Shown: positions 1 through 8,341 of the stretch, piece by piece
Layout of the letters: each line of letters begins with the position of its first letter
Numbering within the stretch: position 1 is the stretch's first letter
Assembly: GCA_965242845.1 (NCBI GenBank)
Contig: CBDETC010000003.1
Span: 1,054,001-1,118,000 of the forward strand
Length of the DNA stretch: 64,000 nt
DNA from: RHLJ01 sp965242845
Lineage (GTDB): Bacteria; Bacteroidota; Rhodothermia; Balneolales; Balneolaceae
Direction of reading: 5' to 3'
Translations under genes and position numbers: made by a program
The notes under the pieces: generated by a model
Databases searched by the model: none
Seen by the model: the letters and a program-made list of their open reading frames with translations, nothing else
Told to the model about the DNA's origin: nothing

Positions 1-428
1 CTCCATCCAGCATAGCCATCGGAAAGGTTTTTAACATCAGAAAAGCCAAGTTCTTTTACCATAATGGTAGACGCTGCGGCACTCCTTCCACCTGACTGAC
101 AATAAACGATATAAGTTTTTGAAGTGTCGAACTCAGCGATGTTCATTTTGAAGTCCGGGCTCATGAAGTCGACCTGAATTGCATTAGGAATATGTCCGGC
201 CTGGAACTCTCTGTCCGTTCTTACATCCAGGACGATGAGGGTTGAATCTGCAGATTCAGTAAGCAGATCGAAATCAGTTAAAGTGATATCTGAGAAAGTG
301 GAAGCAGTCGCAGTAGTTTCAGTCTTTTTTTGATCTGGCTCCGGCTTATGGGTACATGCTACCACGAGAATTAGAAGAGTTCTGCTTATCCAGGTAGCGA
401 GTTGTTTCATTCGATGTGTTCGATTCAT
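1..428 (-). CDS. Rhodanese-like lipoprotein (3' end outside window)
   Basis: Read directly from the reverse strand; the frame is open to the window edge, so the C-terminus is missing. The N-terminus is a lipoprotein signal peptide ending in a lipobox (LVVAC), followed by a Lys/Thr-rich linker and a rhodanese fold. The fold shows a CDC25/rhodanese entrance ('LDVRTDREFQAGHIPNAI') and the active-site loop CQSGGRS with the catalytic Cys. Single-domain rhodaneses carry a persulfide on this Cys; the substrate here is unknown. It should sit in the periplasm on a membrane anchor. Two in-frame ATGs are possible, at 428 and 410; both keep the signal peptide, and I prefer 428 for its AT-rich upstream context. 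It is divergent from the methyltransferase at 529. Confidence 0.85.
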   Translation of the reverse strand, partial: MNRTHRMKQLATWISRTLLILVVACTHKPEPDQKKTETTATASTFSDITLTDFDLLTESADSTLIVLDVRTDREFQAGHIPNAIQVDFMSPDFKMNIAEFDTSKTYIVYCQSGGRSAAASTIMVKELGFSDVKNLSDGYAGW

Positions 429-528
429 TTAATCAAAGTGAGTTTCTCTACGGGTATTCGATCTTTTGTTTCCGAAATAAAAGAAATCTTAAGCGAAAAA
501 AGTGAATAAGAATCGCTACTCTTGCTGA

Positions 529-1698
529 ATGTCAATTTCCTGGTCAAATCTTAATACTTCAAAGACAATTCTTTCAGAATACACGGGTAAGGAGCCATTT
601 TCTCTTTTTTTGAAATCCTTTTTCAGAAAGAATAAGAAATATGGTTCCAGGGATAGAAGAACAATTAGTCATCTTTGCTACAGCTATTTTCGATTGGGGA
701 AGAGTTTAATGGATATGCCTATCGAGGAGCGGATCCTCACAGGGTTATTCCTGGTTTCAACCGAATCCAATCGTATTCTTGCAGAATTAAAGCCAGAATG
801 GGTTGATGAGGTCTCTGGATCAATAGCAGAGAAGAAAAAGTTTCTGGGAATAGAAGCAGAATTAGAGCAGCTTTTTCCTTACCAGGCATACTTAAGTGAA
901 GGCATAGATGGGGAAGAGTATTCAAATTCTTTTCTAACCCAACCAAACGTATTTGCAAGAATTCGTCCGGGATTTAAAGAAAAGGTGCTTAGCAAGCTTA
1001 AGGATTATGAGGTTCAATTCGAGATACTTGGTGAGCAAGCTATATCTGTTTCTCCAAATGCTAAGTTAGATCAGATCTTAAGCCTGGATAAAGAGGCTGT
1101 AATTCAGGATTGGAGTTCTCAGCGTACAGGGGATGAATTCTCCCATTTGCTTCAAGGTGACTACCTAACTATCTGGGATTGCTGTGCAGCAAGTGGAGGG
1201 AAGTCAATTATGGCTTATGATCTCAATAATTCTTTACAGCTTACAGTTTCTGACATTCGATCTTCGATCCTAAATCAACTACGAGACAGGTTTAAGAGGG
1301 CTGGAATAAACAGGTACGATGAACTAACGGCAGATCTTTCGAAGCCAATAAGGGAAATTCCAAACCACCCTTTCGATGTAATTATAGCCGATTTACCCTG
1401 TACAGGAAGTGGTACATGGGCACGGACTCCGGAACAATTGCATTACTTTGATGAGTCCAGGATAGAGTGGTATGCAGCATTGCAGCGATCTATTGTGGTA
1501 AATAGTATGGCTCATCTAAAACGAGATGGGTATCTGGTGTATATAACCTGCTCGGTATTTAAGCAAGAGAATGAAATGAACATTGATGCGTTGCTTTCAG
1601 AGTATGAATTAGACCTGGTGTCTCAAAAGGTGATTCCGGGTTATGATCAAAGAGCAGATTCTATGTTTATCTCAATACTATCTCACGCTCAACTTTAA
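529..1698 (+). CDS. RsmB/NOP2-family RNA (cytosine-5)-methyltransferase
   Basis: A 389-residue SAM-dependent methyltransferase of the RsmB/NOL1/NOP2/Sun family, expected to make m5C in rRNA (or tRNA) in the cytoplasm. The SAM-binding motif I is DCCAASGGKS at about residues 217-226. Motif IV, DLPCTGSGTW, is near 288-297 and holds one family cysteine; motif VI, 'YITCSVFKQEN', near 340 holds the second, catalytic, cysteine. The N-terminal ~130 residues are helical and resemble a shortened NusB-like RNA-binding part, so the protein is somewhat shorter than E. coli RsmB (429 residues). The exact target (16S C967 or another site) cannot be told from sequence, so no symbol is given. It is divergent from the rhodanese gene and lies 40 bases upstream of gatB. 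Confidence 0.9.
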   Translation: MSISWSNLNTSKTILSEYTGKEPFSLFLKSFFRKNKKYGSRDRRTISHLCYSYFRLGKSLMDMPIEERILTGLFLVSTESNRILAELKPEWVDEVSGSIAEKKKFLGIEAELEQLFPYQAYLSEGIDGEEYSNSFLTQPNVFARIRPGFKEKVLSKLKDYEVQFEILGEQAISVSPNAKLDQILSLDKEAVIQDWSSQRTGDEFSHLLQGDYLTIWDCCAASGGKSIMAYDLNNSLQLTVSDIRSSILNQLRDRFKRAGINRYDELTADLSKPIREIPNHPFDVIIADLPCTGSGTWARTPEQLHYFDESRIEWYAALQRSIVVNSMAHLKRDGYLVYITCSVFKQENEMNIDALLSEYELDLVSQKVIPGYDQRADSMFISILSHAQL

Positions 1699-1706
1699 TA
1701 TCTTTG
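1699..1706 (+). promoter_or_regulatory. Possible Bacteroidota-type -10/-7 box upstream of gatB
   Basis: The octamer TATCTTTG followed by CACCC lies 32 bases before the gatB ATG, directly after the end of the upstream methyltransferase gene. It matches the TAnnTTTG -7 element known for Bacteroidota sigma-A promoters. I do not see a convincing TTG -33 box at the usual distance, so this is a moderate call. Confidence 0.4.
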
Positions 1707-1738
1707 CACCCTCTTACAAACATCGAAACTATTTCTGA

Positions 1739-3187
1739 ATGAGTACGATTGCGCATGAGCGGTTCGAAGCGGTAATTGGACTTGAGGTCCATGCCCAGTT
1801 ATTGACAAAAAGTAAAGCCTTTGCTCCGGTAGCTGCTATTTATGGTGAAGCACCAAATACTCAGGTTACCCCGCTTTGTCTTGGACATCCCGGAACTCTT
1901 CCGGTCGTCAATGAAAACCTGGTCCGATACATCATTAAAATGGGATTGGCAACGAATTGTTCGGTTGCTCCCAAATCAATTTTTGCCCGGAAGAATTATT
2001 TCTACCCGGATTTACCAAAAGGCTACCAGATTTCTCAGTATGATACTCCAATCTGTTTTGATGGCTTTGTAGATATTGAACTGGAAGAATATGACAAGCG
2101 CATTGGGTTGACGCGCATCCATATGGAGGAAGATGCTGGTAAATCTATCCATGATCAGGATCCTTATAATACTCTGGTAGATTTGAATCGTGCCGGTACT
2201 CCACTTATTGAAATTGTTTCTGAGCCAGATTTAAGAACTCCTGAGGAAGCCTACGCCTACCTAACTAAGATCAAACAAATCGTTCAGTATCTGGAGATTT
2301 GCGACGGAAATATGGAGGAAGGGAGTCTTCGATGTGATGCCAACGTATCTGTACGACCTCGTGGGCAGGAGAAGTTTGGTACAAGAACGGAATTAAAGAA
2401 TATGAACTCCTTCCGAAATGTAGAGAAGGCCATTGATTATGAAATCTACCGCCAGATTGAGTTGATTGAAGGTGGAGGAGAAGTAGTGCAGCAAACCCGA
2501 TTATGGGACACCTCAAAAATGCAGTCACGCCCCATGCGATCGAAAGAAGAAGCACATGATTATCGCTACTTCCCGGAGCCTGACCTTCCTCCAATAATCG
2601 TTAGTTCCTCTCTACTGGATGAAATTAAAGCAGAGCTCCCTGAACTGGCAGATGTTCGTCAAAAACGATTTATGAAAGAGTATGCAATGAGCGAAGTAGA
2701 TGCTGTTACTATTACCGAGAGCCGCTACCTTGCCGATTTCTTTGAGTCAGTTGCTGAGTATTCAGGCAATGCAAAAGCAGCATTGAATATTGTACTTAGT
2801 GAAGTGCTAAGAGTGCTCAATGAACAAAGTATTGATATCGGGGAATTCACTATCACACCTGAACGTCTTTCCGAATTAATTGCACTGAAAGAAGAGGATA
2901 AGATCAATTCTTCTGCCATGCAGACCATTTTCAATAATATGCTGGATTCGGAAAAGTCAGCAGAAGAATGGGCCAAAGAACTAAATCTAATCCAGGTTTC
3001 AGATACAGGGTTCCTTGAGGAGTTAGTAGATGAAATCATTGCTAATAACCCGGATGAAGTAGAACGATTTAAAGCAGGCAAAAAGCAATTGATGGGCTTT
3101 TTTGTAGGTCAGGCTATGAAAGCATCGAAAGGGAAAGCCAATCCAAAAATGGTTACCCAAATGGTTTCAAAGAAACTCGGAGGTTAA
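1739..3187 (+). CDS. gatB: Asp-tRNA(Asn)/Glu-tRNA(Gln) amidotransferase subunit B
   Basis: GatB is the kinase/tRNA-binding subunit of the GatCAB complex, which turns misacylated Glu-tRNA(Gln) or Asp-tRNA(Asn) into the amide form. The 482 residues match the usual length. Signatures seen are the N-terminal 'GLEVHAQLLTKSKAF', 'YFYPDLPKGYQISQYD', 'RIHMEEDAGKSIH' and the PROSITE-type stretch 'VDLNRAGTPLIEIVSEPD', then 'ELKNMNSFRNVEKAI'. The last ~150 residues are the YqeY-like helical tail that grips tRNA and end in the typical 'KANPKMVTQMVSKKLGG'. gatA and gatC are not in the window. The gene starts a close run: the next ATG is four bases after the stop. Confidence 0.97.
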   Translation: MSTIAHERFEAVIGLEVHAQLLTKSKAFAPVAAIYGEAPNTQVTPLCLGHPGTLPVVNENLVRYIIKMGLATNCSVAPKSIFARKNYFYPDLPKGYQISQYDTPICFDGFVDIELEEYDKRIGLTRIHMEEDAGKSIHDQDPYNTLVDLNRAGTPLIEIVSEPDLRTPEEAYAYLTKIKQIVQYLEICDGNMEEGSLRCDANVSVRPRGQEKFGTRTELKNMNSFRNVEKAIDYEIYRQIELIEGGGEVVQQTRLWDTSKMQSRPMRSKEEAHDYRYFPEPDLPPIIVSSSLLDEIKAELPELADVRQKRFMKEYAMSEVDAVTITESRYLADFFESVAEYSGNAKAALNIVLSEVLRVLNEQSIDIGEFTITPERLSELIALKEEDKINSSAMQTIFNNMLDSEKSAEEWAKELNLIQVSDTGFLEELVDEIIANNPDEVERFKAGKKQLMGFFVGQAMKASKGKANPKMVTQMVSKKLGG

Positions 3188-3191
3188 TCAA

Positions 3192-4541
3192 ATGAGTAAA
3201 CGATTTCTATTAATCGCGCTGATTGCAGTAGTTGGTATTTCCTGTTCTCGGTCAGACAAAGAAGAAAAAAATCCTGCTGTATTTACAGCACAGCTTTCGG
3301 TCTCCGATTCTCTTGATCAAAGTAGAAACTTTGCTGGTTTCCAGTTTTTAGTGTTTAGCAGAGAAAATGCAACAGCAGCAGCAGACACGATCTTTTATGC
3401 AGAATCCGATTCAACAGGTAAAGTAAGTGGTCTTATAGAACCTGAAGAGGAGGGGTTGTATCCCCTTCAAATATCCAGGAATGGAGTAAACATCGGGATA
3501 GTAAGACTGATTGTAGCTTATAATGACACGATTACCATTACCGGGGAACTGCCAAATAATTTTGAAGTGGATTCAAAAGAAAACCGGGCAATGGAAAGGT
3601 ACGATAGAGTCCAGAATGGTTTTAACAGAACCAATCAATTTATACTAGCTGGTCAGGTTGCTGATTCCCTTATTCCAGGAGAATACCAAAAATGGGCAGA
3701 TCTTTTCTGGGAAGTATTTATTCAAGATGAGGGCACATTGGCTGCTAAGTTTGCCCTGGAAAGTAACATAGATATCCTCAGAAGAATTGACCAGCCTCAA
3801 ATGTTTAACAAACTAAATCAGGCTTTTGAAGAAGACCTGGCGTATGGTTTTGCTGCTACTTTTGGGAAACAATATGTGGCCAGCACAAAGGGATTAGATG
3901 CTTCACTGGCATACCTGGATTCTGTTAAGAACCTGACAAAAGAGAAAGATATTCAAAAAGCTATCGATCAATCCATTATAAAGCTTCATTTTGATAGTGC
4001 TAATGTTGAAATAGCCAAGGATTTACTTTCCAGCTATGAGCGGAGGTATATCAAAAAAGATGAAGAGCCCAGCTTTTGGTATAAAAATATTCGGTTTGAG
4101 ATTCTTAATCTTGCTCCTGGTATGGAGCTTCCGGATTTCAGCTTTGTGACAGCAGCAGGGGACTCTGTGAGCAAAGCCAGTATGTTGGGTACAGCGTACA
4201 TTCTTGAGTTTTCCCGCTTAGAAAATTCCTTGTATCAATCTCAATATGATGAATCAACTGTTATCTATCAGATTTATCATCCACAAGGCCTGGAGTATTT
4301 CACTATTCCTTTTGATGAAAGTGTGAATACGATCATCGGATTTTTTCAGGAACGAGATCGATTCTGGGCGCTGGCTGATCCTCCGAGCTTTAATGCTCAA
4401 AACATCGTTGATGAATTTAATGTGCAGTATTTCCCAACTCGGATTTTGGTTGATCAAAACGGAAATATTGTTCGCAAATTTGTGGGAGAAGAATTTGAAC
4501 AGATAATCCCAGCCATTACTCAAACTTTATCTAACAACTAA
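3192..4541 (+). CDS. Thioredoxin-fold lipoprotein lacking the CxxC active site
   Basis: A 449-residue exported lipoprotein; the signal peptide ends in ISC, with lipid Cys 18. The first ~100 mature residues are beta-rich and recall the DUF4369-like N-terminal part of Bacteroidota TlpA/ResA lipoproteins. A helical middle part follows (about 120-290). The C-terminal ~145 residues fit the TlpA/AhpC thioredoxin fold: 'GMELPDFSFVTAAGDSV', 'TAYILEFS' and the cis-Pro strand 'YFPTRILVDQNGNIVRKFVG'. Where TlpA has WCxxC after the first strand, this protein reads SRLENS, so there is no redox cysteine; Cys 18 is the only Cys noted. It is probably a non-redox, structural or binding relative. It sits between gatB and tpiA in one run, but I see no functional link to either. 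Confidence 0.8.
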   Translation: MSKRFLLIALIAVVGISCSRSDKEEKNPAVFTAQLSVSDSLDQSRNFAGFQFLVFSRENATAAADTIFYAESDSTGKVSGLIEPEEEGLYPLQISRNGVNIGIVRLIVAYNDTITITGELPNNFEVDSKENRAMERYDRVQNGFNRTNQFILAGQVADSLIPGEYQKWADLFWEVFIQDEGTLAAKFALESNIDILRRIDQPQMFNKLNQAFEEDLAYGFAATFGKQYVASTKGLDASLAYLDSVKNLTKEKDIQKAIDQSIIKLHFDSANVEIAKDLLSSYERRYIKKDEEPSFWYKNIRFEILNLAPGMELPDFSFVTAAGDSVSKASMLGTAYILEFSRLENSLYQSQYDESTVIYQIYHPQGLEYFTIPFDESVNTIIGFFQERDRFWALADPPSFNAQNIVDEFNVQYFPTRILVDQNGNIVRKFVGEEFEQIIPAITQTLSNN

Positions 4542-4555
4542 TTATAGGCTTTACT

Positions 4556-5323
4556 ATGCGGAGATTTTTAATTGCCGGAAACTGGAAAATGAACTGTGGT
4601 CCTGATGATGCAGCAGGACTTTTGGAAGGACTAAAAGCTCAGAAGGGCGAAGTTTCCGAAGATGTAGATGTGTTGGTTTGCCCTCCATTTGTTTCACTGT
4701 CCATGTCAGTGAATTACTTGCATGATACTGATATTCAGGTTGGAGCACAGAACCTGCATTTTGAAGATAATGGAGCTTATACCGGAGAAATTAGTGCAAG
4801 CATGCTTACTGAAGCAGGTTGTTCTTTTGTACTGATCGGGCATTCTGAGCGTAGAGAGTATTTCGGAGAAACGGATGACACAGTAAACAATAAAACGCTC
4901 AAAGCATTGGCTCATAACTTGGTTCCTGTTATTTGTGTCGGAGAAACACTTGATCAGCGTAAAGAAGGCATTCACTTTGAGTTGGTAAAAGACCAGGTAA
5001 CGGCTGCATTTGATGGGATTTCGGAGAATAGTGCCCTTGATGTTGTTATCGCTTATGAACCTATTTGGGCAATTGGCACTGGGGAAACAGCATCTCCCGA
5101 ACAAGCCCAGGAAATGCATGCTCATATTCGGGGAGTACTGGCGAGCTTGTATGATGATGAAACAGCACAAGCAATCCGAATTTTATATGGTGGTAGCATG
5201 AAACCAGCCAACGCAGAAGAGCTGTTAGGGCAAACGGATGTTGATGGTGGGTTAATTGGTGGTGCCAGCCTGAAAGCAGATAGCTTTGCCGAAATCATTA
5301 CTATCGCCGAAAAGCTTTCTTAG
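4556..5323 (+). CDS. tpiA: Triosephosphate isomerase
   Basis: Interconverts dihydroxyacetone phosphate and glyceraldehyde 3-phosphate in the cytoplasm (glycolysis and gluconeogenesis). At 255 residues it has the family's normal length. All key parts are visible: GNWKMN with the catalytic Lys near the N-terminus, 'LIGHSERREYF' with the electrophilic His, 'AYEPIWAIGTG' with the catalytic Glu followed by flexible loop 6, and the phosphate-binding 'YGGSMKPAN' and 'GLIGGASLKADSF'. The gene follows the thioredoxin-like lipoprotein by 14 bases and precedes purD by 10, so it is very probably co-transcribed with both. Confidence 0.98.
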   Translation: MRRFLIAGNWKMNCGPDDAAGLLEGLKAQKGEVSEDVDVLVCPPFVSLSMSVNYLHDTDIQVGAQNLHFEDNGAYTGEISASMLTEAGCSFVLIGHSERREYFGETDDTVNNKTLKALAHNLVPVICVGETLDQRKEGIHFELVKDQVTAAFDGISENSALDVVIAYEPIWAIGTGETASPEQAQEMHAHIRGVLASLYDDETAQAIRILYGGSMKPANAEELLGQTDVDGGLIGGASLKADSFAEIITIAEKLS

Positions 5324-5333
5324 CTATTAAAAC

Positions 5334-6614
5334 ATGTCCATAAATGTACTACTCATAGGCTCGGGAGGAAGGGAACATGCCTTGGCCTGGGCGATCGCGA
5401 AATCTCCTCTACTTAAAAAGTTATTCATAGCTCCGGGTAACCCTGGCACGTCAGGGTTAGGAGAGAATGTAAGTCTTAATGTCAGCGATCATGCTGAGGT
5501 ATTAGCTTTTGTACAGGAGAATGATATTAAGCTTACGGTAGTAGGCCCCGAACAACCTTTAGTTGATGGAATCGCTGATTTCCTGGAAGGACAAGGCTAC
5601 GCTGTTTTTGGCCCTAAGAAAGTGGCTGCGATGCTGGAAGGAAGTAAAGAGTTCGCCAAGGACTTTATGAAAAGACATCAAATTCCTACTGCTGATTACG
5701 AGGTATTTAGCCAGGACGAGTTTGATAAAGCGGCAGACTACATCAAGCAAGAAGCTAAGTACCCGGTCGTACTAAAAGCGGATGGGCTTGCCGCTGGAAA
5801 AGGAGTATTGATCCCGGAATCAGAACCTGAGGCTATGGAAGCATTGAAAGAACTTTCCTCAGGATCACTAAGCGGAGCGGCTTCAAGATTAGTCATTGAA
5901 GAGTTTATGGAAGGCGAAGAAGCTTCTGTATTCGCTATTTGTGATGGAAACTCATTCAAAGTGATCGGTAATGCCCAGGATCATAAAAGAATAGGGGAGG
6001 GCGATACTGGATTGAATACCGGGGGAATGGGAGCTTATTCTCCGGCACCCATAGTTACCGATGAAGTATTGAAGGTGGTAGAGGAATCTATTATTGCTCC
6101 AACCATTTCCGGAATGAAAAGTGAAGGAAACCCGTATACTGGCTTTTTATATGTGGGTCTGATGATGACTCCGGAAGGCCCAAAAGTAGTAGAGTATAAT
6201 TGTCGTTTTGGTGATCCTGAGTGTGAGGTAATTATCCCAAGACTGGAAAGTGATTTGTTAGAAGCACTGGTAGCTTCAGTAGAAGGAAACCTTGAGCAGA
6301 CTACCATCAGTTTTGACCAGAAATACCGTTGTACTGTTGTACTTGCATCAGGAGGCTATCCTAAATTATATGAAAAAGGCAAAGTGATTACAGGAATTGA
6401 AGCAGTTGATAAGGCCATTGTATTTCATGCGGGCACCCGACTTGAAGATGGAAACATCCTTACCAATGGAGGGAGGGTACTAAACGTGGTAGGTTCTGGT
6501 GATACGCTGAAAGAGTCTATTGAAAACACCTATTCCGAAGTAGAGAAAATCAGTTTTGAAAAAGCCTACTATCGAAACGATATTGGAGCAAAAGGACTAA
6601 AACATCTTTCTTAG
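5334..6614 (+). CDS. purD: Phosphoribosylamine-glycine ligase (GAR synthetase)
   Basis: Second step of purine synthesis: joins glycine to 5-phosphoribosylamine with ATP. The 426-residue ATP-grasp enzyme starts with the typical 'VLLIGSGGREHALAW'. It continues with 'FGPKKVAAMLEGSKEFAK', the nucleotide-binding Lys strand 'YPVVLKADGLAAGKGV', and the metal/phosphate region 'GDTGLNTGGMGAYSPAP' and 'VEYNCRFGDPECEV'. It ends with the small C-terminal lid. The stop codon directly abuts the TTG proposed for the next gene. No other purine genes are in the window. Confidence 0.97.
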   Translation: MSINVLLIGSGGREHALAWAIAKSPLLKKLFIAPGNPGTSGLGENVSLNVSDHAEVLAFVQENDIKLTVVGPEQPLVDGIADFLEGQGYAVFGPKKVAAMLEGSKEFAKDFMKRHQIPTADYEVFSQDEFDKAADYIKQEAKYPVVLKADGLAAGKGVLIPESEPEAMEALKELSSGSLSGAASRLVIEEFMEGEEASVFAICDGNSFKVIGNAQDHKRIGEGDTGLNTGGMGAYSPAPIVTDEVLKVVEESIIAPTISGMKSEGNPYTGFLYVGLMMTPEGPKVVEYNCRFGDPECEVIIPRLESDLLEALVASVEGNLEQTTISFDQKYRCTVVLASGGYPKLYEKGKVITGIEAVDKAIVFHAGTRLEDGNILTNGGRVLNVVGSGDTLKESIENTYSEVEKISFEKAYYRNDIGAKGLKHLS

Positions 6615-7364
6615 TTGTTCAGAACGCAAATCCACATTAGAAAAAAACGAATTAGTCCCCTCTTGGGAGGGGATTTAGGGGTGGGTCTTGTAGCTTTTTT
6701 GCTCTTATATGTTGCAACTAATTTGCATGCACAGGAAGTCATTTATTCTGACCTAGACAATCCAACCTCTATCTATGCTACTCAGGATCATCTTTTTGTA
6801 GTTGAGTCCGGAAAGCATCGCATTTTGAAACTTGACCATAATGGGAAACTAATCGAGACCTTAGGTGGGTTAGGTTCAGGCGATTACCAATTCGATACAC
6901 CCATTGATATAGATGCTACGAATGGGCTTAAGATTTATATCTCAGACTACAGAAATAATCGAGTTCAGATATTCGATCGTAGATTTCAGTATTTATCCAC
7001 TATAAAGGCTCCACAAGGGCAACGGAATTTCAGACCTACTCAACTGGTAGTAAATGATTTCGGAGAGTTGTTTGTATATGATGAATCCACAAAGTCCATT
7101 CATAAATATGATGAGAATGGAAATTGGAGGGATAGTTTTGAACTTAATTCCATATCAGAAATCTCGGAGATGAACCTGGTTCAGGATAATCTTGAACTCA
7201 TCAATAATTCGAAAAGAGAGGTTTCTTTGATATCCCAAAACGGACTACCAGGAGAAGCCTTCCCCTTAATTGAAGAATTTCCAGGGACTATTACATCAAG
7301 CAAACTGGGAGGTATCCAGTTTTTATTGGTCGGTAATAAAATTGAGAGGCGAATTCAGGAATGA
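6615..7364 (+). CDS. Secreted NHL-repeat beta-propeller protein
   Basis: A 249-residue exported protein with NHL-type repeats: 'FDTPIDIDATNGLKIYISDYRNNRVQIFDR', 'FVVESGKHRILKLDHNGKLIETLGGLGSGDYQF' and more (one residue run is split here: FDTPIDIDATNG, then LKIYISDYRNNRVQIF). Such propellers usually bind proteins or sugars; the partner here is unknown. No ATG is available before the signal peptide; the candidate starts are TTG 6615 and GTG 6681. With TTG, the n-region is IRKKRISPLLGG and the h-region 'LVAFLLLYVATNLHAQ' ends at an AHA-like cleavage site. Part of this signal peptide is encoded by a repeat hairpin (6657-6672). The stop overlaps the ATG of the LuxE-like gene by four bases (ATGA), indicating translational coupling. 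Confidence 0.7.
   Translation: MFRTQIHIRKKRISPLLGGDLGVGLVAFLLLYVATNLHAQEVIYSDLDNPTSIYATQDHLFVVESGKHRILKLDHNGKLIETLGGLGSGDYQFDTPIDIDATNGLKIYISDYRNNRVQIFDRRFQYLSTIKAPQGQRNFRPTQLVVNDFGELFVYDESTKSIHKYDENGNWRDSFELNSISEISEMNLVQDNLELINNSKREVSLISQNGLPGEAFPLIEEFPGTITSSKLGGIQFLLVGNKIERRIQE
6657..6672. repeat. REP-like hairpin 'CCCCTC-TTGG-GAGGGG' inside a coding region
   Basis: A perfect 6-base G/C stem with a TTGG loop, followed by ATTTAGGGGTGGG. This resembles a GC-rich palindrome, translating as SPLLGGDLGVG, that I recall as scattered through Bacteroidota genomes, usually between genes. Here it falls in the proposed N-terminal coding part of the NHL protein. Confidence 0.6.
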
Positions 7365-8341
7365 TTAACCCATTCGATCTTAGTTTTTCTTTTGAAGAAA
7401 AAGTGTTCCAAATCTTCGAATTCCAGAAAAAAAGTAATCCTGTTTATGGAGATTTCTGCAAAGCACTTGGGGTAAATAAAATTCAATCGATTCAGGACAT
7501 TCCATTACTTCCTATACAGGCTTTTAAAGATGTGGAGTTGGTGAGCCTTGAAAATGAAATGCAAAATCCTGAACTGATTTTTAAGAGTTCAGGGACCTCA
7601 GGAATGAAGAGAAGTAAGCATTTTGTAACTAAACCAGAACTTTACCGGCAGTCTGTTTTTAATGGAATGAACCACTTTTATTCATTAGATGAGTGTGTAA
7701 TTCTCGCTTATACCCCGGGGTATAATTCTAATCCAGATTCTTCTTTGATTTGGATGCTGAATGAACTGATCAAAAGAGACGAATCAGGATTGAGTGGATT
7801 TCTGGAACTAGAAAAACCGCTAGAGCAAGAACGAGTCCAAAACATACAGGCTTCCGGCAAAAAGGTAATACTATTTGGAGCGGCTTTTGGACTGCTTGAT
7901 TTGATTGAATTTGGAAAGACTGAACTTCCGGAAAATTCACTGATCATTGAAACCGGTGGGATGAAAACCTACCGAAGAGAAATGACCAGAGCAGACCTTC
8001 ATATAAAACTCGCTAGAGGATTTGGGATTTCAGAGGCTAATATACATTCCGAGTATGGGATGACAGAACTCCTCAGTCAGGCCTATAGCCAGGGAGATGA
8101 ATGGTTTGAATGTGTACCATGGATGAGTGTTTCCATTCGAAACCCAAACAACCCGATGGAAGAAATGGCTAAAGGAGAAGAGGGATTAATTGGCATCATT
8201 GATTTAGCTAATATCTATTCCTGTTCCTTTATACTAACAGGAGACAAGGGCGTTCAAAGCGAAGAGGAAAGATTTCAGGTTTTAGGCAGGTGGAATCCTC
8301 AAAATCTAAGAGGATGTAATTTTTTGATTGACGAGGATTAA
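7361..8341 (+). CDS. LuxE-like acyl-protein synthetase family protein
   Basis: A 326-residue protein of the LuxE / acyl-adenylate family. It shows 'IPLLPIQAFKDVELVS' and the adenylate-forming loop 'FKSSGTSGMKRSKHFVT' near residues 73-89, then 'ETGGMKTYRREMTRADLH' and 'SEYGMTELLSQAYS', equivalent to the E-Y-G-M-T-E motif of ANL enzymes. In luminous bacteria LuxE activates a fatty acid and passes it to LuxC for reduction to aldehyde. There is no luciferase or luxD here, so the acid that is used is unknown. The ATG overlaps the previous stop (ATGA) and the gene runs directly into the LuxC-like gene, so the pair very likely acts together in the cytoplasm. Confidence 0.82.
   Translation: MINPFDLSFSFEEKVFQIFEFQKKSNPVYGDFCKALGVNKIQSIQDIPLLPIQAFKDVELVSLENEMQNPELIFKSSGTSGMKRSKHFVTKPELYRQSVFNGMNHFYSLDECVILAYTPGYNSNPDSSLIWMLNELIKRDESGLSGFLELEKPLEQERVQNIQASGKKVILFGAAFGLLDLIEFGKTELPENSLIIETGGMKTYRREMTRADLHIKLARGFGISEANIHSEYGMTELLSQAYSQGDEWFECVPWMSVSIRNPNNPMEEMAKGEEGLIGIIDLANIYSCSFILTGDKGVQSEEERFQVLGRWNPQNLRGCNFLIDED

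Noticed and set aside
4706..5170. 154-codon open frame antisense to tpiA
   Set aside because: It lies wholly within a clear tpiA gene and has no domain-like sequence; a shadow frame.
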